From JBJEQG01 sp051881635 (GTDB lineage Bacteria; Bacillota; Clostridia; Oscillospirales; Acutalibacteraceae), in NCBI GenBank assembly GCA_051881635.1, contig JBJEQG010000170.1, positions 1 through 7,301 of the forward strand: a stretch of 7,301 nucleotides of DNA, in the 5' to 3' direction. Positions 1 to 5,411 of the stretch are shown here, one piece after another. Every line of letters starts with the position of its first letter. The first letter of the stretch is position 1. A program made the position numbers and the translations under genes. The notes beneath the pieces are model-generated. The model ran no database searches and was not told where the DNA came from. It worked only from the letters and a program-made list of their open reading frames with translations.

Positions 1-2
1 TT

Positions 3-1379
3 GACAGCCTTGAAACAGTCGATGAGAGCGGTGCTACCACATGGGACAGAATAAAAAAAATCAAGGAAACCATTGAAAGCTATAAGGGTTCACATTTCTG
101 TATGAAGATGGGCAGTGCTTATATCCGTCCGCCTGTTATGCGAACAAATGCCATTATGAAAAATGTTGACCTGAAAGCTTGTCTTACACTTTGGCAATTT
201 ATTGAAAGCTATGACAAGGTAGGCTATGAGCTGACTGTTTCAGACACTGCTCAAAAACCCGATGAATCCTATATGCAGGATATGTATAATCTTGTTGCAC
301 TCGGATTTATGCTTATGCGGTTTCACTCGGACAGGGATAACAGTGCAGAAGAATTAAAAACAAAGAAGAATAAACCCGTTTCCCCTAAAATAATAAGAAA
401 ATTTGATAAAATGGGGCAAGAAGATTATGATATGCCCGTTGGTGTCAGTTCTGAGGAAAAAGAACCCAATGAATATTCACCGTCAAAATTTCTTCCCGAA
501 GACGCAAACGATATATTAAATGAATTTGATAAGATTATTGAAACAGAAGAACTCTTTATGGCAGAGGAGGAGAGAAAGCGTATTGAGGCGGAGCGTATCG
601 AGGAGGAGAAACTTCGTCTTATTCAGGAAGAAGAACGCAAGCGTCAGGAACAGGAACGCCTTGCTGCTATTCAGGCGGAAAAAGAACGCTTAGAGCGGGA
701 GCAGCGTGAGCGTGAGGAACAACAGCGTCAACTTCATGAAATGCTGGAAAGACAAAAGAGAGAACAGGAAGAAAGAGAAAGACAGGAAAGAGAAGAAGCC
801 GAAAAACGGGAAAAGGAACGCCTGGAAAAAGAGCGGCTTGAAGCTGAGGCTGCGGCAAAAAGAGCGGCTGAGGAACAGGAAAAAATACGCAAAGCTGCTG
901 AGGAACTGTCAAGAAAAGAAAAAGAAAGACAAGAGAGAGAAGAGGAAGAACATCATAGACGCATAGAAGCTGAGAAAGCAGAGCGTCTTGAGCGTGAAAA
1001 GGCAGAGCGTGAAAGAGCTATTCGTCTTAGAAGAGATCGTCATTTTATCGAACAGAAACCGTTTGAGCAGATTTATCTTGAATACTCCAAAGATTTTAGT
1101 GCTGTTGTTAAGAGAAACTTCATAAAACTCAAAAAAATGCTGGGTTTTGTAAAGGAAAAACCGCTTACCGAAGTAGAGCGTGGAATAAAAGAAATCGAGG
1201 AACGCTGTCAGAAATATTATGAAGAAGAACAGGAGCGACTTCGTCGTGAACGCTCGGAAAAGAGAGCGATTGAAAATAAGTATGACAGATATTCCAGCAG
1301 TTCGCTTAAACATTTACGCATAAAATTCCGCAATCTCGCTGATAAATGGGATAACAGACATTCGCTGAGGAAGAAATAA
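3..1379 (+). CDS. Unknown protein with long charged ER/K helix (5' end outside window)
   Basis: I do not recognise this family. The frame is open to the left edge: an ATG occurs at 102, but there is no stop between 3 and 101 and no good ribosome binding site before 102. The gene very probably starts upstream, and 458 residues of its C-terminal part are visible. Counting from the ATG at 102, residues 1-75 look like a folded, mixed helical segment. A polar linker follows to about 145. Residues about 150-315 are almost purely Glu, Arg, Lys, Gln and Ala without Pro or Gly, typical of a coiled coil or a single stable alpha helix. A basic tail (about 316-425) contains a second short charged helix. 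No membrane segment is visible in this part. The stop lies one base before the signal peptidase start, so the two are co-transcribed. A structural or scaffold role next to the membrane is only a guess. Confidence 0.8.
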   Translation, partial: DSLETVDESGATTWDRIKKIKETIESYKGSHFCMKMGSAYIRPPVMRTNAIMKNVDLKACLTLWQFIESYDKVGYELTVSDTAQKPDESYMQDMYNLVALGFMLMRFHSDRDNSAEELKTKKNKPVSPKIIRKFDKMGQEDYDMPVGVSSEEKEPNEYSPSKFLPEDANDILNEFDKIIETEELFMAEEERKRIEAERIEEEKLRLIQEEERKRQEQERLAAIQAEKERLEREQREREEQQRQLHEMLERQKREQEERERQEREEAEKREKERLEKERLEAEAAAKRAAEEQEKIRKAAEELSRKEKERQEREEEEHHRRIEAEKAERLEREKAERERAIRLRRDRHFIEQKPFEQIYLEYSKDFSAVVKRNFIKLKKMLGFVKEKPLTEVERGIKEIEERCQKYYEEEQERLRRERSEKRAIENKYDRYSSSSLKHLRIKFRNLADKWDNRHSLRKK

Positions 1380-1380
1380 T

Positions 1381-2043
1381 ATGAAAATCAAAAAAGGTCT
1401 TTTGAAAAAAATTCTGACTGTTGTATGTAATGTTTTTCTATGCGTTTGTGTATTATTTACCGTTTATATTATGGTAAGCAGTATGAATGGCAGAGTTGCT
1501 GATATTTTTGGCAAAAGTATTCTTAGGGTCGTATCGGGCAGTATGGAGCCTTCTATTTATGAGGGGGATTATATTCTAGTAGAAAAAATCCCCTGCGAAC
1601 AGCTTAAAAAAGGCGATATTATTACATTTTATTCCGAAAACAAGTCTATTTACGGAATGCCAAACACTCATCGCATAATAGATATCAACGATGACGGCAG
1701 TTTTGTCACAAAGGGTGATGCAAACATAAATGCAGATGAGGAAGTTGTTACTCAGGACAAAATTATCGGAAAGTATTCCGGAAAGCTGCGGTTTTTGAGA
1801 TGGCTTAATTCATTTACATCTTTAAAAAAGCTTGTGATACTGGGTGTTATAATTCTTGTACTGATTATGTCTGTATATGAGTTAAAGACTATTATTAAAG
1901 TCGGCAAAATATCCGATGATGAGAAGAAAAAAATATATGATCAGAAAAGAGAAAAGCTCATCAGAGAGGCTATTGAAAAGGAAAAACAGCGGCTTTATGA
2001 TGAACATTATAATGAACAGGACAAGGGAGGGAAAAAAGATTGA
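1381..2043 (+). CDS. Signal peptidase I, ER/SipW-type (S26B)
   Basis: Membrane-bound serine protease of 220 aa, expected to remove signal peptides from exported proteins at the outer face of the membrane. A membrane segment spans residues about 11-33. The catalytic serine box SGSMEP puts the nucleophile at Ser54. The second box NTHRI has His97 where the usual bacterial LepB has lysine, which marks the Ser/His ER, archaeal and SipW type. KGDAN (111-115) is the third conserved box. A second membrane segment lies at about 150-166, followed by a highly charged cytoplasmic tail. A GAGGAAG stretch about 10 nt upstream supports the ATG. In other Firmicutes, SipW-type enzymes often process a few dedicated substrates such as biofilm fibre (TasA-like) or pilin proteins encoded nearby. 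No such substrate is in this window, so any would lie upstream or elsewhere. Fold and catalytic type are clear; the substrate is unknown. Confidence 0.9.
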   Translation: MKIKKGLLKKILTVVCNVFLCVCVLFTVYIMVSSMNGRVADIFGKSILRVVSGSMEPSIYEGDYILVEKIPCEQLKKGDIITFYSENKSIYGMPNTHRIIDINDDGSFVTKGDANINADEEVVTQDKIIGKYSGKLRFLRWLNSFTSLKKLVILGVIILVLIMSVYELKTIIKVGKISDDEKKKIYDQKREKLIREAIEKEKQRLYDEHYNEQDKGGKKD

Positions 2044-2495
2044 ATCAGGAAAAAATAATGAAGGTAAAAATGATAACGGCTATCGTCCTGAGTATTCTTG
2101 CCATAGTTGCTATGTGTGTTTTTATTGCGTTATATTTTGATAAAACGGATAAGACACGGCATACTTTTAAGGAAAAGTATATGGAAAATCTTACATATGC
2201 CTGTGAGGAAATAGATACATACCTTGACAGTAAAATAGATTTGGAACTTCATTACAATATGATTCTTTCAGATGTAGGTGCTGCCAGAACACTAATTTTT
2301 CTCATTGATGATTACAGTGCTGAAAAGCAGAAAACCATAAATACCTTTCATTACTGTCTTGTGAAGTATCCTGATCAGATGAAAGAAAAACTCAAAGAAT
2401 CCCGGACGGCAATGGACGATATAACCGCAAATCTCGATAAGGGTTATGATGAGCTTGAAAAGATAATAGATTCTATTGATAAGCTTGGTACTTGA
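2040..2495 (+). CDS. Single-pass membrane protein of unknown function
   Basis: A 151-aa protein that I do not recognise. One hydrophobic segment (residues about 11-33) follows a short basic N-terminus, and a mainly helical, charged domain of about 115 residues follows, probably outside the cell. The TTG start at 2040 overlaps the TGA stop of the signal peptidase and has a good GGGAGG site at 2025-2030, 9 nt upstream. The alternative ATG at 2058 has no comparable site. The overlap suggests translational coupling to the peptidase and a shared function. There is no Ala-x-Ala cleavage site just after the hydrophobic stretch that I would trust, so it is more likely a membrane anchor than a cleaved signal. 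The two Cys after the anchor (CEEID and YCLV contexts) could be structural. Whether it is a partner or substrate of the peptidase is open. Confidence 0.78.
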   Translation: MNQEKIMKVKMITAIVLSILAIVAMCVFIALYFDKTDKTRHTFKEKYMENLTYACEEIDTYLDSKIDLELHYNMILSDVGAARTLIFLIDDYSAEKQKTINTFHYCLVKYPDQMKEKLKESRTAMDDITANLDKGYDELEKIIDSIDKLGT

Positions 2496-2512
2496 CGGAA
2501 AGAGTGATGTAT

Positions 2513-2737
2513 ATGTTTGAAAAGCGAAAAATCAAAAAAGAGATAAAAAAGTGTCAGAAAACTATTGAGGAAATAGAAAAGAAAAGAGCCCGTTCACAGG
2601 CTGCTCTTGTTCAGGCTGTTCTTCTTCAAGAAAAGACAAATGATGCTGATGTTGAATGGTTCAATAAATATACAGGTGAAATTACTGCTTGCCGTAATCG
2701 TATGCTTGAACTGAAAGAACAGCTTAAAAAGTTATAA
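2513..2737 (+). CDS. Small coiled-coil protein of unknown function
   Basis: About 74 aa, almost entirely Lys/Glu/Arg/Gln-rich helix with no membrane segment and no glycine except one near the middle, so a two-helix coiled coil or hairpin is likely. The start is uncertain. The frame also offers TTG at 2492 (overlapping the preceding TGA), GTG at 2504 and ATG at 2507. I prefer the ATG at 2513 because the AAAGAGTGAT stretch at 2499-2508 resembles the anti-Shine-Dalgarno complement at suitable spacing. It follows the membrane protein closely and is the last gene before the operon's probable terminator. Its role is unknown; a cytoplasmic adaptor for the neighbouring membrane or coiled-coil proteins is only a guess. 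Confidence 0.65.
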   Translation: MFEKRKIKKEIKKCQKTIEEIEKKRARSQAALVQAVLLQEKTNDADVEWFNKYTGEITACRNRMLELKEQLKKL

Positions 2738-2774
2738 TTCAAAAACAGCTCGTTTCCAGTGTTATTATATTCAT

Positions 2775-2838
2775 GAGAAGTATCTTCTTTTTTGGTAGAA
2801 TGTTTATTATACCATATTTTGAAGTTACTTCTCTTTTT
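2775..2838 (+). terminator. Long imperfect inverted repeat with T tail, probable terminator of the left operon
   Basis: GAGAAGTA (2775-2782) pairs perfectly with TACTTCTC (2826-2833). After one mismatch CTTC (2784-2787) pairs with GAAG (2821-2824), and after an A/T-rich internal loop TGGTA (2793-2797) pairs with TACCA (2810-2814). TTTTTA follows directly. This fits an intrinsic terminator after the coiled-coil gene. A simpler small hairpin, AGAAG-tat-CTTCT followed by T's (2776-2793), is an alternative within it. The length and symmetry would also fit a remnant of a small mobile repeat. The rest of the gap 2738-2886 shows only A/T-rich sequence. Confidence 0.5.
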
Positions 2839-2886
2839 ATTGGTTCATATCATTTTAGGCTGCCTTGAAATTTTTTGAAAAAGGTC

Positions 2887-2916
2887 TTGACAAGAAAGTA
2901 GAAAATATGATATTAT
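2887..2916 (+). promoter_or_regulatory. Sigma-A promoter of the rpmG-secE-nusG-rplK-rplA operon
   Basis: TTGACA at 2887-2892, an 18-nt spacer, and TATTAT at 2911-2916 preceded by TGA, giving an extended -10. An A/T tract (2870-2882) sits just upstream like an UP element. Transcription should start near 2923, leaving a leader of about 75 nt before rpmG. Confidence 0.8.
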
Positions 2917-2997
2917 AAATGTACCTCAAAAGGGGTTATTTTTTTGTGCCTTTTTAGAGGGAGGCTAAATTATTCCGAAATACCGGGAGGTGCCGTC

Positions 2998-3147
2998 ATG
3001 AGAGTAAAAATTACCTTAGCCTGCACAGAGTGCAAACAACGCAACTACAACACCATGAAAAACAAAAAGAACGATCCGGACAGACTTGAAATGAACAAGT
3101 ACTGCAGATTCTGCAAAAAGCATACTCTGCACAAGGAAACAAAGTAA
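2998..3147 (+). CDS. rpmG: 50S ribosomal protein L33 (zinc-ribbon form)
   Basis: Small 49-aa protein of the large ribosomal subunit near the E site. It begins MRVKITLACTECKQRNY and carries two CxxC pairs (CTEC and CRFC), so this is the zinc-binding C+ form rather than the zinc-free paralogue that some Firmicutes make when zinc is short. The length is normal. The ATG at 2998 is chosen because GGGAGGTG lies about 6 nt upstream; a longer reading from TTG at 2944 would add an unrelated N-terminus. rpmG before secE and nusG is the usual order in many Firmicutes. It is the first gene of the operon. Confidence 0.97.
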   Translation: MRVKITLACTECKQRNYNTMKNKKNDPDRLEMNKYCRFCKKHTLHKETK

Positions 3148-3168
3148 GATAACGAGGGAGAATGGACA

Positions 3169-3429
3169 ATGGCTAAAAAAGACAAAGTAGACAATGTCGA
3201 AAAAAAGACCGTCGAAAAGAAAAAAGCCCCAAAAAAGCCCAATCGTGTTCTTAAATTCTTCCGTGATACCATCACCGAAATCAAAAAGATTGTATGGCCT
3301 ACACCAAAGGCTACATTCAAAAACACAGGACTTGTTCTTGTGGCTATGATTATTGTCGGTCTTGTTGTTTTCGGACTTGACACGGGTCTTATGGCTCTGC
3401 TGAGTTTGGTTATGAACACGGCTGCGTAA
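3169..3429 (+). CDS. secE: Preprotein translocase subunit SecE
   Basis: Essential small subunit of the SecYEG channel, which it clamps and stabilises in the cytoplasmic membrane. The 86-aa protein has a Lys-rich N-terminus, then the conserved amphipathic segment (FFRDTITEIKKIVWPTP, residues about 30-46, with the hallmark WP) and a single membrane span at about 53-80. This is the short one-span form usual in Gram-positives. GAGGGAG about 8 nt before the ATG supports the start. An ATG at 3162 in another frame ends after four codons and is ignored. It lies between rpmG and nusG as expected. Confidence 0.97.
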   Translation: MAKKDKVDNVEKKTVEKKKAPKKPNRVLKFFRDTITEIKKIVWPTPKATFKNTGLVLVAMIIVGLVVFGLDTGLMALLSLVMNTAA

Positions 3430-3456
3430 TTACGGAATTGTTCGGAGGGAAGACTT

Positions 3457-3984
3457 ATGCCAGACGACAATGAAGCAAAATGGTATGTTGTCCATACTTA
3501 TTCGGGATACGAAAATAAGGTTGCCTCTAACCTGAAAACCACTGTCGAAAACAGAGGTTTGGAAAACTTGATTTCCGAAATCCGTGTGCCTACCGAAACG
3601 GTAACCGAGATTAAGGACAACAAAAGCAAAGAGGTAGAACGCAAGATTTTCCCCGGTTATGTTCTTGTAAAAATGGTGCTGAACGATGAATCCTGGTATG
3701 TTGTGCGAAATATTCGTGGGTGTACCGGTTTTGTCGGTCCGAACTCAAAGCCCGTACCGCTGTCTGATGAGGAAGTGGAAAGAATGGGTGTTGAGAGCAG
3801 TAATATTGAGGTTAATTATAAGGTGGGCGATACGGTTTGTATCACGGATACTGCCTTGAAGAACTCTGTCGGTGTGATAGAGAGCCTTAATATTCCTGAA
3901 AACTATGTCCGTGTCATTATTCATATGATGGGACGGGAAACGCCGGTTGAACTTGAACTCAATCAGGTTGAACCGTTAGAGTAA
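3457..3984 (+). CDS. nusG: Transcription termination/antitermination factor NusG
   Basis: General RNA polymerase elongation factor that affects pausing and couples transcription to termination factors or the ribosome. The 175-aa protein has the NGN domain at about 7-112 (KWYVVHTYSGYENKV, later KIFPGYVLVKM) and the KOW domain at about 120-172, ending with the conserved GRETPVELELNQVEPL. The KOW loop reads DTALKNSVGV where most NusG proteins have a DGPF..F.G sequence, so the loop is divergent but the fold signature is intact. GGAGGG about 7 nt upstream supports the ATG. It is followed directly by the L11/L1 leader without a visible terminator or promoter, so rplK and rplA should be read through from rpmG. 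Confidence 0.97.
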   Translation: MPDDNEAKWYVVHTYSGYENKVASNLKTTVENRGLENLISEIRVPTETVTEIKDNKSKEVERKIFPGYVLVKMVLNDESWYVVRNIRGCTGFVGPNSKPVPLSDEEVERMGVESSNIEVNYKVGDTVCITDTALKNSVGVIESLNIPENYVRVIIHMMGRETPVELELNQVEPLE

Positions 3985-3995
3985 ACTTATTCGCT

Positions 3996-4036
3996 TAATA
4001 ACGGTTTATGCCGTTGTTATTGAGGGACAAGTTCCC
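3996..4036 (+). promoter_or_regulatory. Two hairpins in the nusG-rplK gap, upstream of the L1 site
   Basis: TAATAACGG (3996-4004) pairs with CCGTTGTTA (4011-4019) around a 6-nt loop, with one G-T pair. GGGA (4024-4027) pairs with TCCC (4033-4036). No T run follows either, so they are not terminators. They probably form part of the structured leader of rplK or separate it from nusG as processing structures. The second competes with an ACAAG/CTTGT pairing (4027-4031 with 4036-4040) that would break into the L1 motif. Confidence 0.45.
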
Positions 4037-4085
4037 TTGTGGGAGGAAGCGGAAAATTTTTATGCCGCTCCGTAATTGACCACAA
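4037..4085 (+). promoter_or_regulatory. L1-binding leader motif upstream of rplK (copy 1)
   Basis: TTGTGG (4037-4042) pairs with CCACAA (4080-4085). Inside it GG-A-AGCGG (4045-4052) pairs with CCGCTCC (4065-4071) with one bulged A. The two helices are separated by an asymmetric internal loop: GA on the left and GTAATTGA on the right. Ribosomal protein L1 is the known translational repressor of the L11-L1 operon in other bacteria, binding a leader that imitates its 23S rRNA site. The layout here and its position ending 5 nt before the rplK ribosome binding site fit that role. Direct L1 binding is inferred. Confidence 0.75.
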
Positions 4086-4106
4086 ATTTTGGAGGTGCAA
4101 ATCAAA

Positions 4107-4532
4107 ATGGCTCAGAAGGTAACAGGCTTTATTAAGCTGCAAATACCTGCCGGAAAGGCAACCCCGGCACCGCCGGTTGGTCCTGCATTAGGTCAACACG
4201 GTGTCAACATCATGGCGTTCACAAAGGAATTTAATGAACGCACAAAGAACGACGCAGGTTTGATTATTCCTGTTGTTATCACGGTTTATGCCGATCGTTC
4301 CTTTACCTTTGTTACAAAAACTCCGCCTGCTGCTGTCCTCATCAAAAAGGCTTGCAACATTCAGAGCGGTTCGGGTAAACCGAACAAGACAAAGGTTGCT
4401 AAGATTACCCGTGAGCAGATCAAGAAGATTGCTGAGCAAAAGATGCCCGACCTGAACGCTGCAAACATTGATACCGCAATGAGCATGATTGCTGGTACAG
4501 CTCGCAGCATGGGTGTTGAAGTAGTAGATTGA
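4107..4532 (+). CDS. rplK: 50S ribosomal protein L11
   Basis: L11 (141 aa) forms the GTPase-associated centre with L10/L12 and the 1070 region of 23S rRNA, and is the thiostrepton target region. The N-terminal domain has the conserved proline-rich PAPPVGPALGQHG stretch (residues about 20-32). The C-terminal rRNA-binding domain runs from about 73, with SGSGKPNK and the terminal GTARSMG motif. The length is normal. The ATG at 4107 follows GGAGGTG at 4091-4097. An in-frame TTG at 4089 would overlap this ribosome binding site and is rejected. It is probably controlled by L1 through the preceding leader. Confidence 0.97.
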   Translation: MAQKVTGFIKLQIPAGKATPAPPVGPALGQHGVNIMAFTKEFNERTKNDAGLIIPVVITVYADRSFTFVTKTPPAAVLIKKACNIQSGSGKPNKTKVAKITREQIKKIAEQKMPDLNAANIDTAMSMIAGTARSMGVEVVD

Positions 4533-4540
4533 TCAACCCG

Positions 4541-4570
4541 GGTGGGAGGAAATAATCCGATTTTACCACT
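4541..4570 (+). promoter_or_regulatory. Second L1-type motif between rplK and rplA (copy 2)
   Basis: GTGG (4542-4545) pairs with CCAC (4566-4569), extended by a G-T pair (4541/4570). An internal loop has GA on the left and GATTTTA on the right, and GGA (4548-4550) pairs with TCC (4556-4558). This is the same plan and nearly the same conserved bases as the leader motif before rplK, in a gap of only 55 nt. It ends 4 nt before the rplA ribosome binding site (4574-4580), so a bound L1 could block its own translation. The inner helix is short, so structure prediction alone is weak; the match to copy 1 is the main support. Confidence 0.6.
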
Positions 4571-4587
4571 TATAGGGAGGAAAACCA

Positions 4588-5283
4588 ATGAAACACGGTA
4601 AAAAATATGTTGATGCGGCAAAGCTCATCGACAGAACAAAATTATATGACCCGCAAGAGGCTGTTGAACTCTGCGTTAAGACAGCTACGGCAAAGTTCGA
4701 TGAAACAGTAGAAGTTCATGTAAAGTTGGGCGTTGACAGCCGTCACGCTGACCAACAGGTTCGTGGTGCTATTGTTCTTCCGAACGGTACAGGTAAGCAA
4801 ATCAGAGTATTGGCTATCTGTAAGGGCGACAATGTTCAGAAGGCTATTGATGCCGGTGCTGAATTTGTTGGTGCTGAGGAATATACACAGAAAATTCAGC
4901 AAGAGGGTTGGATGGACTTTGATGTACTCATCACAACACCTGATATGATGGGCCTGGTTGGCCGTCTTGGTAAGGTTCTCGGTCCTCGTGGATTGATGCC
5001 GAACCCGAAGGCTGGTACTGTTACACCTGATATTGCTAAGGCTGTTAAAGAGGCTAAGGCAGGTAAGATTGAGTACCGTCTGGACAAGACAAATATCATT
5101 CACTGCCCGATTGGCAAGGCTTCTTTCGGTGCTGAGAAGATTAGCGAAAACTTTGATGCCCTTCTTGACGCTATCGTTAAGGCAAAGCCGGCTGCCGCAA
5201 AAGGTCAGTATATCAAATCCTGCGTTGTAACAACAACAATGGGTCCGTCTGTAAGAATTAACTCCGCTAAACTCGGCGGCTAA
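4588..5283 (+). CDS. rplA: 50S ribosomal protein L1
   Basis: L1 (231 aa, normal length) forms the mobile stalk at the ribosomal E site and helps release deacylated tRNA. It is also the usual repressor of its own operon. The sequence shows FDETVEVHVKLGVD near residue 35, then RGAIVLPNGTGK, the second-domain AGAEFVGAEEY, and the hallmark GKVLGPRGLMPNPKAGTVT at about 131-149. Late in domain I comes the IHCPIGKASF stretch. AGGGAGG 7 nt before the ATG supports the start. It is the last gene of the operon; an intrinsic terminator follows 24 nt after the stop. Confidence 0.98.
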   Translation: MKHGKKYVDAAKLIDRTKLYDPQEAVELCVKTATAKFDETVEVHVKLGVDSRHADQQVRGAIVLPNGTGKQIRVLAICKGDNVQKAIDAGAEFVGAEEYTQKIQQEGWMDFDVLITTPDMMGLVGRLGKVLGPRGLMPNPKAGTVTPDIAKAVKEAKAGKIEYRLDKTNIIHCPIGKASFGAEKISENFDALLDAIVKAKPAAAKGQYIKSCVVTTTMGPSVRINSAKLGG

Positions 5284-5307
5284 TTCATAAGATGAATTGA
5301 TTTTTAG

Positions 5308-5340
5308 AACGCCAAACAAAAACCGTTTGGCGTTTCTTTC
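5308..5340 (+). terminator. Intrinsic terminator after rplA
   Basis: AACGCCAAAC (5308-5317) pairs perfectly with GTTTGGCGTT (5325-5334) around a 7-nt loop, followed by the T-rich tail TCTTTC. It separates the rpmG-rplA operon from the independently promoted rplJ operon. Confidence 0.85.
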
Positions 5341-5382
5341 TGTCAAGTGTAAATTTTCAAAAAATCGAAAAAACACTTGACA
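5341..5382. repeat. Perfect 10-bp inverted repeat overlapping the rplJ -35 box
   Basis: TGTCAAGTGT (5341-5350) is the exact reverse complement of ACACTTGACA (5373-5382), with 22 A/T-rich bases between. The right arm contains the whole -35 hexamer. It could be a protein-binding site or chance; no protein can be named. Confidence 0.6.
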
Positions 5383-5405
5383 AACAAAAATTTAAATGAT
5401 ATAAT
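5377..5405 (+). promoter_or_regulatory. Full-consensus extended -10 promoter of rplJ-rplL-rpmB
   Basis: TTGACA (5377-5382), a 17-nt spacer and TATAAT (5400-5405) match the sigma-A consensus at all twelve positions, with TG at 5397-5398 forming an extended -10. A-rich runs lie upstream. Transcription should begin near 5412, giving a leader of about 165 nt before rplJ. High basal strength fits ribosomal protein synthesis and makes the downstream leader the likely control point. Confidence 0.92.
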
Positions 5406-5411
5406 AACCAT

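Noticed and set aside
667..912. Minus-strand frame rich in Phe, Pro and Leu
   Set aside because: It is the complement of the GAA/GAG-rich helix codons, which gives Phe/Leu/Pro artefacts.
549..1046. Tandem DNA repeat in the coiled-coil gene
   Set aside because: The similarity comes from repeated Glu/Arg/Lys codons; I see no fixed-length repeat unit.
1916..2140. Overlapping + strand frame across the signal peptidase end
   Set aside because: It overlaps two better supported genes, and the membrane protein frame has the ribosome binding site.
5318..5346. A leftward promoter using the reverse-strand TTGACA of the rplJ dyad
   Set aside because: No -10-like hexamer lies at a suitable distance on the minus strand.
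4642..5376. Minus-strand open frame of 244 codons opposite rplA
   Set aside because: It lies opposite a certain L1 gene, has no recognisable domain, and has the composition of an antisense shadow.
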